Of a stretch of 64,000 nt of DNA, positions 53,931-62,750 are shown in pieces. A program made the translations under genes and the position numbers. The DNA is taken from positions 31,059 to 95,058 of the forward strand of contig JAFUIR010000022.1 in assembly GCA_017468395.1 (NCBI GenBank), read 5' to 3'. Within the stretch, counting starts at the first letter, position 1. Every line of letters starts with the position of its first letter. The notes under the pieces are model-generated. The model made no database searches. It saw only the letters and a program-made list of their open reading frames with translations, and was not told where the DNA came from. Origin of the DNA: Lachnospiraceae bacterium (GTDB taxonomy: Bacteria; Bacillota; Clostridia; Lachnospirales; Lachnospiraceae).

Positions 53931-56513
53931 ATGAATATTTCAAAATTTACACAGAAATCCATGGAAGCCGTGGAAGGTTGTCAGAAACTGGCGTATGAAT
54001 ATGGCAATCAGGAAATTGAGCAGGAGCATTTGCTCTACAGCCTTTTGACCATAGAAGACAGTTTAATACTAAAGTTAATCGAAAAGATGGAGATTCACAA
54101 AGAGCATTTTACAGACCGGGTGGAAAATGCTCTGGCCAAGCGTGTGAAGGTGCAGGGCGGTCAGATTTTTGTGGGACAGGATTTGAATAAGGTGCTTATC
54201 AGCGCAGAGGACGAGGCGAAGCGCATGGGGGATGAATATGTGTCCGTGGAGCATTTGTTTCTTTCCATGATTGAACATCCCAGCAAAACCATAAAGGAAA
54301 TCTGGAAAGAATACGGAATTACCAGAGAGCGGTTTTTGCAGGCGCTTTCTACTGTCCGGGGAAACCAGAGAGTAATCAGTGACAATCCGGAAGCAACTTA
54401 TGATACGTTGGAAAAATATGGGCAGGATTTGGTGGAAAAGGCAAGAAGCCAGAAACTGGACCCTGTCATTGGCAGAGACAATGAAATCCGCAATATTATC
54501 CGTATTTTATCCAGAAAGACCAAAAATAATCCGGTGCTGATTGGTGAGCCAGGTGTGGGTAAGACGGCGGTAGTAGAGGGGCTTGCACAGCGGATTGTGC
54601 GGGGAGATGTGCCCCAGGGACTGCAGGATAAAAAAGTTTTTGCCCTGGACATGGGCGCCCTTGTGGCAGGTGCCAAATACCGGGGTGAATTTGAAGAGAG
54701 ACTGAAAGCGGTTTTGGAGGAAGTGAAAAAAAGCGAAGGACAGATTATTCTGTTTATCGATGAACTTCACACCATTGTAGGCGCAGGCAAAACGGACGGT
54801 GCTTTGGATGCCGGAAATATGTTAAAGCCCATGCTGGCAAGAGGGGAACTGCATTGTATCGGTGCCACCACTTTGGATGAGTACCGCCAGTATATTGAAA
54901 AGGATGCGGCATTGGAACGACGTTTTCAGCCGGTAATGGTGGATGAACCTACCGTGGAAGATACTATTTCCATTTTGCGCGGTTTGAAAGAGCGCTATGA
55001 AGTATATCACGGCGTAAAAATTATGGATAATGCCCTTGTAAGTGCGGCGGTGCTTTCCAACCGTTATATTACCGACCGCTTTTTGCCGGACAAAGCAATC
55101 GACTTGGTGGATGAGGCCTGCGCACTGATTAAGACGGAACTGGATTCTATGCCCACTGCGCTGGACGAGATGCAAAGGCGTATTATGCAGTTGGAGATCG
55201 AAGAGGCAGCCTTGAAAAAAGAGGATGACCGCTTGAGTCAAGATAGGTTGGCTGTTTTACAGAAAGAATTGGCAGAGTTAAAAGAGGAATTTGCCGGAAG
55301 TAAGGCCCAGTGGGATAACGAGAAGGCTGCAGTGGATAAGTTGTCCAAATTGCGTGAGGAAATAGAAGCAGTCAGCAGTCAGATTCAGATTGCCCAAAGG
55401 GAAGGAAATTTGGAGAAGGCGGCAGAACTCAGTTACGGGAAATTGCCTGCGCTGAAAAAGCAGTTAGAAACGGAAGAGGCGCAGATGAAAGATTCAGGGC
55501 AGTCTTTGGTGCATGAGAGTGTTTCGGATGATGAGATTGCGCGGATTGTATCCAGATGGACGGGGATTCCCGTTGCGAAACTGACTGAGAGCGAGAGAAA
55601 CAAGACCCTGCATTTGGATGAGGAACTCCATAAGAGAGTGGTTGGTCAGGAAGAGGGCGTTACCAAGGTGACGGAGGCCATTATCCGTTCCAAAGCAGGC
55701 ATCAAAGACCCCGGTAAGCCCATCGGTTCCTTCCTGTTCCTTGGTCCCACCGGTGTGGGTAAGACAGAACTTGCCAAAACTCTTGCGGCAACGCTTTTTG
55801 ATGATGAAACCAATATGGTCCGCATTGATATGAGTGAATACATGGAGAAATATTCTGTTTCCAGGCTGATAGGAGCGCCTCCCGGATATGTAGGGTATGA
55901 AGAGGGCGGACAGTTGACTGAGGCAGTCAGAAGAAAACCGTACTCGGTGGTTCTCTTTGACGAGATTGAAAAAGCCCATCCGGATGTGTTCAATGTGCTT
56001 TTGCAGGTGTTGGATGACGGACGCATTACAGATTCCCAAGGACGTACCGTGGATTTCAAAAACACTATTTTGATTATGACTTCCAATATCGGTGCGGCAT
56101 ATCTTTTGGATGGTATTGACGAAGAGGGAAATATTGAAGCACAGGCAGAAAGTGCGGTTATGAATGACCTTAGGAATCATTTCCGTCCTGAATTTTTGAA
56201 CCGTCTGGACGAAGTAATTCTCTTCAAACCGTTGACCAAGTCCAATATTGGCGGTATTATCAGACTCATTATCGCGGATTTGAATAAGCGTCTTGCGGAT
56301 AAAGAGTTGCATGTGGAACTGACAGGGAAGGCAGAGCAGTTTATTGTAGAAAATGCTTATGACCCGGTTTACGGTGCTCGTCCCTTAAAAAGATATATCC
56401 AGAAGTATGTGGAAACTTTATCTGCAAAACTGATTCTGGCAGATAAAGTCCGGGAAGGTGACACTATTTTAATTGATGTGCAGGAAGAAAATCTGACTGC
56501 AAGAGTGAAATAG
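53931..56513 (+). CDS. clpB: ClpB disaggregase
   Basis: An 860-residue Hsp100 chaperone that rescues aggregated proteins with DnaK. N domain about 1-145; first AAA+ with Walker A GEPGVGKT (205-212); coiled-coil middle domain about 400-525, the mark of ClpB rather than ClpA/C; second AAA+ with Walker A GPTGVGKT (605-612). Hallmarks also include [13 protein letters not shown] and [36 protein letters not shown] is the ribosome site. Followed by a bidirectional terminator, so monocistronic. Confidence 0.97.
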   Translation: MNISKFTQKSMEAVEGCQKLAYEYGNQEIEQEHLLYSLLTIEDSLILKLIEKMEIHKEHFTDRVENALAKRVKVQGGQIFVGQDLNKVLISAEDEAKRMGDEYVSVEHLFLSMIEHPSKTIKEIWKEYGITRERFLQALSTVRGNQRVISDNPEATYDTLEKYGQDLVEKARSQKLDPVIGRDNEIRNIIRILSRKTKNNPVLIGEPGVGKTAVVEGLAQRIVRGDVPQGLQDKKVFALDMGALVAGAKYRGEFEERLKAVLEEVKKSEGQIILFIDELHTIVGAGKTDGALDAGNMLKPMLARGELHCIGATTLDEYRQYIEKDAALERRFQPVMVDEPTVEDTISILRGLKERYEVYHGVKIMDNALVSAAVLSNRYITDRFLPDKAIDLVDEACALIKTELDSMPTALDEMQRRIMQLEIEEAALKKEDDRLSQDRLAVLQKELAELKEEFAGSKAQWDNEKAAVDKLSKLREEIEAVSSQIQIAQREGNLEKAAELSYGKLPALKKQLETEEAQMKDSGQSLVHESVSDDEIARIVSRWTGIPVAKLTESERNKTLHLDEELHKRVVGQEEGVTKVTEAIIRSKAGIKDPGKPIGSFLFLGPTGVGKTELAKTLAATLFDDETNMVRIDMSEYMEKYSVSRLIGAPPGYVGYEEGGQLTEAVRRKPYSVVLFDEIEKAHPDVFNVLLQVLDDGRITDSQGRTVDFKNTILIMTSNIGAAYLLDGIDEEGNIEAQAESAVMNDLRNHFRPEFLNRLDEVILFKPLTKSNIGGIIRLIIADLNKRLADKELHVELTGKAEQFIVENAYDPVYGARPLKRYIQKYVETLSAKLILADKVREGDTILIDVQEENLTARVK

Positions 56514-56525
56514 GATACTGATTAT

Positions 56526-56569
56526 AAAAGAAAGAGGCTACCGCGAGATAGTGGCAGCCTATTTCTTTT
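56526..56569. terminator. bidirectional terminator between clpB and the CAP gene
   Basis: AAAAGAAAGAGGCTACC (56526-56542) pairs with GGCAGCCTATTTCTTTT (56553-56569) with two mismatches. The arms end in A- and T-rich tracts. Confidence 0.85.
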
Positions 56570-56577
56570 ATTGAACT

Positions 56578-57357
56578 TTAACTGGTGAAAAGCTGGCACC
56601 AGTAATCAGTGCCACCGGCATTTTCATAGTATCCTACGCCGATGGTAGTAAAATTGGGATTCATAATATTGGCACGGTGTCCTGAACTGTTCATCCAAGC
56701 GGTCATGACTTCTTGGGGAGAACGTTGTCCCCAGGCGATATTTTCACCGGCTCGTTTGTAAGAGACATTCTGCTCTTTTAAGGCCGTGGCAAAGGAACTG
56801 CCGTTAGGACGGGTATGAGAGAAAGACTGTTCACACTCTTTGGCACGGACCATGGCCGCTGCCTGTACTTTTATATCAATGGTCAGTGGAGAAAGCCCTT
56901 CTTTGGCACGCTCCGCATTTACAAGTTCTACAACCTCTTTAATAAAAGCGTGTTCACTGTCAGGAGTTTCTTCGGGAGATTGTTCTGGTTTCTGCTCCGG
57001 TTTCTGCTCAGGCTTTATCTCCGGCGCAGAGTCAGGTGTGTTATCGGGAGTAGTGTCCGGTGTGCTATCAGGAGTACTATCAGGTGTGCTATCGGGAGTA
57101 CTGCCGGGGTTATTTACACCGGGAAAACCACAGCCGGGCAAGTTGATGATGGGGAGGCAGTTTTCTAACCGGTCTAAAAGGTTCTGGATATTTGAAATAT
57201 CACAGTTTGAATTATTTGAACTATAAGAAATAATTACCCGGTTGCCGTTTGGAAGCACCTCACATTTGGTTAAAGTGTTTGCCTGTGCGGTAAGAGTCTG
57301 CCCACCAAGGCTGGCCATGGTCAAGGCAGCTGCAGCAAGTAATGTAAATTTTTTCAT
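56578..57357 (-). CDS. secreted CAP-domain protein with Pro/Asp/Thr-rich linker
   Basis: A 259-residue exported protein. A signal peptide (about 1-26, ending ALTMASLGGQTLTAQA) is followed by a small Cys-containing N-domain, then a repetitive linker of TPDS and KPEQ units (about 80-130), and a C-terminal CAP/SCP (YkwD-like) domain (about 135-259). The domain has HTRPNGSSF, AGENIAWG, WMNSSGHRANIMNP and ends with a tyrosine-rich WCQLF strand. The linker suggests a wall-spanning stalk. Bacterial CAP proteins bind or modify surface targets; function here is open. A WalR-like box lies upstream, which fits a wall-related role. Confidence 0.9.
   Translation of the reverse strand: MKKFTLLAAAALTMASLGGQTLTAQANTLTKCEVLPNGNRVIISYSSNNSNCDISNIQNLLDRLENCLPIINLPGCGFPGVNNPGSTPDSTPDSTPDSTPDTTPDNTPDSAPEIKPEQKPEQKPEQSPEETPDSEHAFIKEVVELVNAERAKEGLSPLTIDIKVQAAAMVRAKECEQSFSHTRPNGSSFATALKEQNVSYKRAGENIAWGQRSPQEVMTAWMNSSGHRANIMNPNFTTIGVGYYENAGGTDYWCQLFTS
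56985..57105 (-). repeat. coding tandem repeat (TPDS and KPEQ units)
   Basis: 12-base degenerate units encode four-residue repeats TPDS (about 57025-57105) and KPEQ (about 56985-57015). Repeat number is likely to vary between strains by slippage. Confidence 0.75.
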
Positions 57358-57386
57358 AAAAATCTCCTTTCAATCAAATACAAAAT

Positions 57387-57436
57387 GTTACAAAAATGTT
57401 ACAAACCAATCATAATACATTTTTTCCGGTTTTCAA
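57387..57436 (-). promoter_or_regulatory. promoter and WalR-like box of the CAP gene
   Basis: Minus strand: TTGAAA (plus 57431-57436), 16-base spacer, TATGAT (plus 57409-57414). Two TGTAAC hexamers 5 bases apart (plus 57398-57403 and 57387-57392) match the published WalR consensus TGTWAH-N5-TGTWAH exactly. The box overlaps the expected start site near 57402, which would favour repression. Confidence 0.6.
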
Positions 57437-57519
57437 CATGTAATATATGGAAGGAGACTTTGTCAAAGGGATATTTTGTGATATACTTAGGTACAGAAAG
57501 AAGAAAAGAGGACGTGAAA

Positions 57520-57693
57520 ATGATACCCAACGACCCGGTGATGTTACTTAGTTTTGTGAATTTGAAACTCAGGGATTTTTATGCTGATTTGGATGCATTG
57601 TGTGAAGATTTGGATGTGTCCAAGGCAGAACTGGAAGAGAAACTTACAAGGATAGATTATCGCTATGACAAAGACAAAAACCAATTTGTGTAA
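57520..57693 (+). CDS. DUF4250 family protein
   Basis: A 57-residue protein matching the DUF4250 pattern: MIPNDPVMLLSFVNLKLRDFY, then a short helix pair (DLDVSKAELEEKLTRIDYRYD) ending in NQFV. Function is unknown, though it looks like a small DNA- or protein-binding fold. The start is ATG 57520 after AAAGAGG. Its end overlaps the following ASKHA gene by 29 bases. Confidence 0.85.
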   Translation: MIPNDPVMLLSFVNLKLRDFYADLDALCEDLDVSKAELEEKLTRIDYRYDKDKNQFV

Positions 57694-58921
57694 AAAGTGC
57701 ATAGTATGTACGGGCTGTGGCAGAGGTGCCGGAAATGTAGCGGATATGCAGGTAATAAGTTGGTCTGATGTCCCCAAAAAAGAATATGAACTTCTTACGA
57801 CAGTATCGGAAAAAGATTTGCTGATTGCTACAGATATCGGAACAACCACCATCGTGATGCAGCTTCGCCGGATGCGGGACGGAAGAGTACTGGATACCTT
57901 CCGCGCAGTTAATCCTCAGCGAAAATACGGTATGGATGTGTTATCACGTATTCAGGCGGCCGGAATTGTGTCGGGAAACGCTGCGCAGGACATGAAATGT
58001 CTTGTGCAGGATGTGCTAAAGTGCGGTATAGAGCAGTTTAAGAAAACTGTGGAGTTATCAGATGCCGTCCAATGGAAACCTGAAATAAAAAGCATGGTAA
58101 TTGCTGCCAATACCACTATGGTGCATTTGCTCATGGGATATTCTGTGGACAGTTTGGGGAAAGCCCCTTTTATTTCGCAACATTTGCAGGAAATTCACAC
58201 CATAATCGGAGGTATCCCTACCTTGATTATGCCGGGATTATCAGCATTTGTGGGAGCAGACGTGTTGTCCGGCATGTATGCTTGCAATTTAGGGCTGACT
58301 AAAGAAATTTCATTGCTGTTAGACCTTGGAACCAACGGAGAAATAGTACTTGGAAATGAGGAGAGACTTTTGGCTACGGCAACAGCCGCGGGACCGGCTT
58401 TTGAAGGACGTTTGGATGCAGGCGTGTACGGAGCGGATGCCATAGGCTTTTTGGCTGAACTTTACCGAAGAGGTTTCGTGGACGAAACCGGACTTCTTGC
58501 AGATGAATATTTTGATAAGGGCGTATCTATCGGAAGTACGGTTATGACCCAGGAGGATATCCGCAGTCTGCAACTGGCAAAGGCGGCGGTAAGCGCCGGA
58601 ATCGCAATTTTAGGCAGAACTTTGGAATTAGAAGATTTAAAAGCCATTGACCATGTATATTTGGCAGGGGGCTTTGGGTACTTTTTGAAACCGGAAGACG
58701 CAGTTGCCATTGGTTTGCTGCCAAAAGAATTGGAAACAAAATGCGTGGCAGTGGGGAATGCGGCACTGGAAGGAGCTTTTCTTTACGGAAGAGCAGAATT
58801 TTGCCATAAGGGGCAGCAGTTAGAGCAATTAAAAGCAAGGACAAAAGTCTATAATTTAGCGCAATCGCATATGTTTGAACAGTGTTATTTGTCGGCCATT
58901 AATTTGCCGGAGATGAGGTAA
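57665..58921 (+). CDS. ASKHA-domain protein (DUF4445/RACo-like) with Cys-rich N-terminus
   Basis: A 418-residue protein. Residues about 55-415 form the ASKHA-type ATP-binding domain (DUF4445) of the reductive activators of corrinoid proteins: ATDIGTTTIVMQL, ANTTMVHLLMG, LLLDLGTNGEIVLG, and YLAGGFGYFL. Normal RACo proteins carry an N-terminal 2Fe-2S ferredoxin domain; here it is replaced by a short CX2CX2CX2C motif (C9, C12, C15, C18) that could bind a metal cluster. The start at ATG 57665 overlaps the DUF4250 gene. No corrinoid methyltransferase is in the window, so its partner is elsewhere. Confidence 0.85.
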   Translation: MTKTKTNLCKKCIVCTGCGRGAGNVADMQVISWSDVPKKEYELLTTVSEKDLLIATDIGTTTIVMQLRRMRDGRVLDTFRAVNPQRKYGMDVLSRIQAAGIVSGNAAQDMKCLVQDVLKCGIEQFKKTVELSDAVQWKPEIKSMVIAANTTMVHLLMGYSVDSLGKAPFISQHLQEIHTIIGGIPTLIMPGLSAFVGADVLSGMYACNLGLTKEISLLLDLGTNGEIVLGNEERLLATATAAGPAFEGRLDAGVYGADAIGFLAELYRRGFVDETGLLADEYFDKGVSIGSTVMTQEDIRSLQLAKAAVSAGIAILGRTLELEDLKAIDHVYLAGGFGYFLKPEDAVAIGLLPKELETKCVAVGNAALEGAFLYGRAEFCHKGQQLEQLKARTKVYNLAQSHMFEQCYLSAINLPEMR

Positions 58922-58923
58922 CT

Positions 58924-59604
58924 ATGCGAAAACAGAAAAGTATGGCAATATTTGGAGGAGCAGGAATTTTCTTTCTGCTCCTTTTTGCGGGTCTTTTGGG
59001 ACGAACTTTTAAGGCGAGTGAAACCATGACAGCCGATGTAGCCATAGACCCACCCAAGATTGCCCTGACTTTTGATGACGGTCCGCACCCTTATTATACG
59101 GAGCAACTTTTGGATGGGCTGAAAGACCGGGGCGTGGTTGCTACTTTTTTTGTGACAGGAGAGCATGCCAGTTTGCATCCCGATGTGATACAGCGCATGA
59201 ATGAGGAAGGGCATCTGATTGGAAACCATACATACAGCCACATGCAACTTACGAGCGGTAACCGGGAAGCATTTAAAGAAGAACTGATGGAAACCAATGA
59301 ACTTTTGCAGGAAATTATAGGGGAGGAAGTGGTTTATGTCCGTCCGCCCTACGGTTCGTGGGACAAAACAATCGAGGCCGAGTTAAATATGATACCGGTT
59401 CTTTGGACGGTTGACCCGTTGGACTGGTGTTCCAATAATGCCGCAAGTGTGGCCGGAAAAATCTTAAAAGAAGTGGAAGAAAATGACATTATTTTAATGC
59501 ACGATTATTACGACACCAGCGTGACGGCGGCACTGAAAGTTGTGGACGAATTGCTGAAAGAGGGGTATGAGTTTGTGACGGTAGAAGAGATATTGTTTGA
59601 GTAA
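58924..59604 (+). CDS. polysaccharide deacetylase (CE4)
   Basis: A 226-residue protein with an N-terminal membrane anchor or signal (about 8-28) and a NodB-type deacetylase domain. Metal and base motifs: TFDDGPHP (catalytic Asp and metal Asp), HTYSHMQ (the H-x3-H metal ligands), RPPYGSWD, and the late LMHDYY histidine. It removes N-acetyl groups from peptidoglycan or a related polymer outside the membrane, commonly linked to lysozyme resistance or spore cortex. It starts 2 bases after the ASKHA gene, so is co-transcribed. Confidence 0.93.
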   Translation: MRKQKSMAIFGGAGIFFLLLFAGLLGRTFKASETMTADVAIDPPKIALTFDDGPHPYYTEQLLDGLKDRGVVATFFVTGEHASLHPDVIQRMNEEGHLIGNHTYSHMQLTSGNREAFKEELMETNELLQEIIGEEVVYVRPPYGSWDKTIEAELNMIPVLWTVDPLDWCSNNAASVAGKILKEVEENDIILMHDYYDTSVTAALKVVDELLKEGYEFVTVEEILFE

Positions 59605-59650
59605 TAGGCAGAAAAATGTAAAAAAGTTCAATTTTGGTCCGAAAAAAATA

Positions 59651-59679
59651 CTGCATACGCATAAATGATATGATATAAT
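59651..59679 (+). promoter_or_regulatory. possible promoter of the HD-GYP gene
   Basis: TATAAT (59674-59679) with a poor -35 (CTGCAT 59651-59656, 17-base spacer). A small hairpin CACTG/CAGTG (59709-59723) lies in the leader. Confidence 0.4.
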
Positions 59680-59744
59680 TGGTTTGATGTAATAAAACTT
59701 AGGCGCGACACTGTGATGCAGTGATACATGAAAGAGGAGAGAAT

Positions 59745-61814
59745 ATGATATACTATTACCTGATAACTGCTTTGCTGACAGGAATCAGTTTGATTGCCTT
59801 GGTCTTAAGATTTGAAAAAAGTAAAGTCAATTTGTATTTTTTGTTACTGGTACTGCTTCTTGCTCTGTCAAATGGCGGATACTTGTCCATAGCCCTTGCA
59901 ACAAATGTAAACGAAGCCGTGTTGGCAAATAAAATTTGTTATTTGGGCGGGTGTTTTACTCCACCACTCATCCTATTATTGATATGTACAATTTGTAATT
60001 ACCATGTTCCGAGTTGGCTCAAAATTGGGATGTTTTTGTATAGTTTTACCGTATATGGCATGGTTCTGACAATTGGGATTAATGGCTTTTACTATGAGTC
60101 GGTATATTTGGAAAAATACGGAAACGCTACGGTATTGGGACATACATATGGTCCGGGACATGGATTCTTTTACGTGATTTTGTATGGCTACATGGCCATA
60201 CAAATTGTGCTACTGTCTTATAGCATCATAAAGAAGAAAAAGGTTTCGCGAAAAAATTTGTGGGCATTGGTAGTGGTGGAAGTGCTATCCGTAATCTTGT
60301 TTATTGCAGGCAGAATGATTAATCCTGCGATAGAAATTATGCCCCTTGTGTATGTGTTAAGCAGTTGGATATTCTTCTACATGTGCCGAAACGGTATGAT
60401 GTATAATATTGAAGACAGCATTTCCACTTCTTTGAAAAAGCAGGAAACTTATGGTTACATTCTGGTTGATACACGCTTGAATTATTTGGGATGTAATGAT
60501 GCGGCGGTTAAAATTTTCCCCGGTTTATCAGAGGGTGTTGTTGACAGGACTATCAAAAATATTCCCGGATTAGAAATCGTGATTGAATGGATAAATGCTT
60601 ACGCAGAGGGGAAAGACGAAAAAATAACTTATGAAACGGAAAGTCGCCATTTTGAATGTCAGATTGATCCTTTAATCCGTGGTAAAAAAGTCCATGGTTA
60701 TATGTTAGAGTTGCGTGAGGATACAGATAATTGGAAATATATGAAGTTATTGGCTACCCACAATTTGCAATTAGAGGAATTCCAGAGAGAACTTGAAAAC
60801 AAGGTAGACGAACAAACGGAAGAATTGCAGATGCAGCAAAAACGAATAAGAGAACTTTTTGTAAAGACTGTTACTGCGCTCAGTGAAGCGGTAGATGCCA
60901 AAGATAGATATACCAGCGGTCATTCCAGACGGGTGGCAGAGTATTCCCGCATGATTGCTGCCAGACTAGGAAAGGATAAAGAAGAGCAGGATGAGATATA
61001 TCGCGCAGGTCTGCTGCACGATATGGGTAAAATCCGTGTGCCGGCAGAGATAATCAACAAACCGGGCAAACTGACAGACGATGAATACAATATTATCAAA
61101 ATTCACCCTGTTACAGGTTATCATATTTTAAAGGGAATTTCAGAAAACAGTACTATTGCAGTAGCGGCCAGATATCACCATGAAAGATATGACGGAAAAG
61201 GATACCCCAATGGTCTTTCGGGAGAAAAAATACCGGAAGTGGCAAGAATACTGGGTGTGGCAGATGCTTACGATGCAATGGCGAGTAACCGTAGTTACCG
61301 TAATGCCCTTCCGCAGGAAGTTGTGCGGGCGGAAATAGAAAAGGGTATGGGAACTCAATTTGATCCCAAGATTGCAAGCATTATGTTGCAAATGATTGAT
61401 GAAGATAAAAACTATTCTATGAAGCAAAAAGATTCAAAGAATAAAAAGATTCTTACCGTGGATGACGAAGCCATAAATAACAAAATTGTTGCCCATATAA
61501 TGAGCGACGAACCTATGTATGAAGTGGTTTCAGCCATGAGTGGAAAAGAGGCGTTGGATATTTTGGAGCAGCAATCCTTTGATTTGATTCTGCTCGATCT
61601 TAAAATGCCGCAAATGGATGGACTAGAGACATTAAAGAGAATCCGGGAAAAGTGGCAGACTCCTGTGGTGTTTATGACCAGCGACAAAACATTGGATTTC
61701 TCCGTTGTATCTTCTGAGTATGGATGTGACGAGCAGATTACCAAGCCATTTTTACCCCTTTTGGTAAAAGAAGTAGTATACAATATGACAGAAAAAAACA
61801 CCATAGAAAACTAG
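59745..61814 (+). CDS. membrane HD-GYP phosphodiesterase with C-terminal receiver domain
   Basis: A 689-residue signalling protein. About 7 N-terminal helices (1-220) resemble the histidine-kinase 7TM sensor; a PAS-like region follows (about 230-330), then a coiled coil (about 335-380). The HD-GYP domain holds H393, H425-D426 (LHDMG) and G486-Y487-P488, and should hydrolyse cyclic di-GMP. The last 125 residues are a receiver with D618 as phosphoacceptor. No kinase domain is present. Start ATG 59745 follows AGGAGA; an earlier GTG at 59721 is disfavoured. The phosphodonor kinase must be elsewhere. Confidence 0.92.
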   Translation: MIYYYLITALLTGISLIALVLRFEKSKVNLYFLLLVLLLALSNGGYLSIALATNVNEAVLANKICYLGGCFTPPLILLLICTICNYHVPSWLKIGMFLYSFTVYGMVLTIGINGFYYESVYLEKYGNATVLGHTYGPGHGFFYVILYGYMAIQIVLLSYSIIKKKKVSRKNLWALVVVEVLSVILFIAGRMINPAIEIMPLVYVLSSWIFFYMCRNGMMYNIEDSISTSLKKQETYGYILVDTRLNYLGCNDAAVKIFPGLSEGVVDRTIKNIPGLEIVIEWINAYAEGKDEKITYETESRHFECQIDPLIRGKKVHGYMLELREDTDNWKYMKLLATHNLQLEEFQRELENKVDEQTEELQMQQKRIRELFVKTVTALSEAVDAKDRYTSGHSRRVAEYSRMIAARLGKDKEEQDEIYRAGLLHDMGKIRVPAEIINKPGKLTDDEYNIIKIHPVTGYHILKGISENSTIAVAARYHHERYDGKGYPNGLSGEKIPEVARILGVADAYDAMASNRSYRNALPQEVVRAEIEKGMGTQFDPKIASIMLQMIDEDKNYSMKQKDSKNKKILTVDDEAINNKIVAHIMSDEPMYEVVSAMSGKEALDILEQQSFDLILLDLKMPQMDGLETLKRIREKWQTPVVFMTSDKTLDFSVVSSEYGCDEQITKPFLPLLVKEVVYNMTEKNTIEN

Positions 61815-61966
61815 GATTTCTATGGTGGCAGAGTTACTTAACTACAGCAGTGAACTCATGATTTTGGTATTCAAATAAGGTGAATCAGTGGACTGAATAA
61901 GCAGTTTGTTTTTATTGTAGAAAAACGTATGAGTAAGTTGGGGTTAAAATAAGGAGAAAGACTGTG

Positions 61967-62632
61967 ATGAAGAAATTATTTATACCTGTAATTATATTGG
62001 CAATGGCGTTTTGCCTGTGTGCCTGTGACAATAGTGGAATCAACAAATCTGAAAAAACGCTTTATGATCATGGACTCGAAGTGATTTCATTAATGGTGGA
62101 GGTAACCCGTTCAGAAGAGTATATAGAAGCACTTACAGGAAGTGGCGCCATGATGGAAGTGGTACAAAGTATAGGTACAGGAGATTTTGCCACACCAAAG
62201 GCGGTGTATTCGATTACTGTAGATGATGGGGATGCCTTAAAACTATTAGAACTGGATAATCTTAAAGGTGTATCAGAGGAATTAAAGAGCCATTTGAGAA
62301 GTAGGGTGTTCGGCTCTCTGATTACGCAGGTAAACAGTCTATGCGGCGCAGAAAAGTTGGCGGCATCCAGTATATGTGCCATGGGAAAAACATTTGTAGA
62401 CAATGGTGCGACTGAGAATGTAATTTACATTTATACTTATGAGAATGCTCTGCCCGTTGCAGTGACTTTTACTATTGGGGAAGATGGCGCTGTTTCAGCA
62501 GGAGGTAATTTCATCATGTATGAGGAATTTACCTGTGATTCTGCGGAGGAAATTGAAGAATTTTTTAGTGAACTTTATCTTGACGTTGTTGTAAGTGAAG
62601 TGGACTATAGCAATGCGCATGAAGCGAAATAA
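61967..62632 (+). CDS. lipoprotein, unknown function
   Basis: A 221-residue exported lipoprotein. The signal peptide KKLFIPVIILAMAFCLCACDN gives lipidated Cys about residue 20 (lipobox LCAC). The mature part is acidic with alternating helices and strands, and no domain I know. AAGGAG (61951-61956) precedes; ATG 61967 is chosen over GTG 61964. It lies alone between the HD-GYP and recombinase genes. Confidence 0.75.
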   Translation: MKKLFIPVIILAMAFCLCACDNSGINKSEKTLYDHGLEVISLMVEVTRSEEYIEALTGSGAMMEVVQSIGTGDFATPKAVYSITVDDGDALKLLELDNLKGVSEELKSHLRSRVFGSLITQVNSLCGAEKLAASSICAMGKTFVDNGATENVIYIYTYENALPVAVTFTIGEDGAVSAGGNFIMYEEFTCDSAEEIEEFFSELYLDVVVSEVDYSNAHEAK

Positions 62633-62659
62633 AACTGAAAAAGGGGAAAATGAAAAAAT

Positions 62660-62703
62660 CTAAGCCTCATCGGGCAGAGTAAAATCTGTTTGATGGGGCT
62701 TAG
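62660..62703 (+). terminator. terminator-like hairpin after the lipoprotein gene
   Basis: CTAAGCCTCATC (62660-62671) pairs with GATGGGGCTTAG (62692-62703) with one G-U, extended inwards by CAGA/TCTG. The T tract (TTATTGT) is weak. Confidence 0.7.
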
Positions 62704-62750
62704 TTATTGTATCATGATCTTATAAATTACAGGCAGAGGAGGTAACTTAA

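Noticed and set aside
57000-57110. CRISPR-like regular repeats
   Set aside because: The repeats are 12 bp, have no spacers, and encode the TPDS linker of the CAP protein.
59680-59744. Cyclic di-GMP riboswitch upstream of the HD-GYP gene
   Set aside because: Only a 5-bp CACTG/CAGTG hairpin is seen; the conserved GEMM core is absent.
61801-61827. Terminator after the HD-GYP gene
   Set aside because: ACCATAGAAA/TTTCTATGGT forms a good stem, but it overlaps the end of the gene and is followed by GGCAG rather than a T run.
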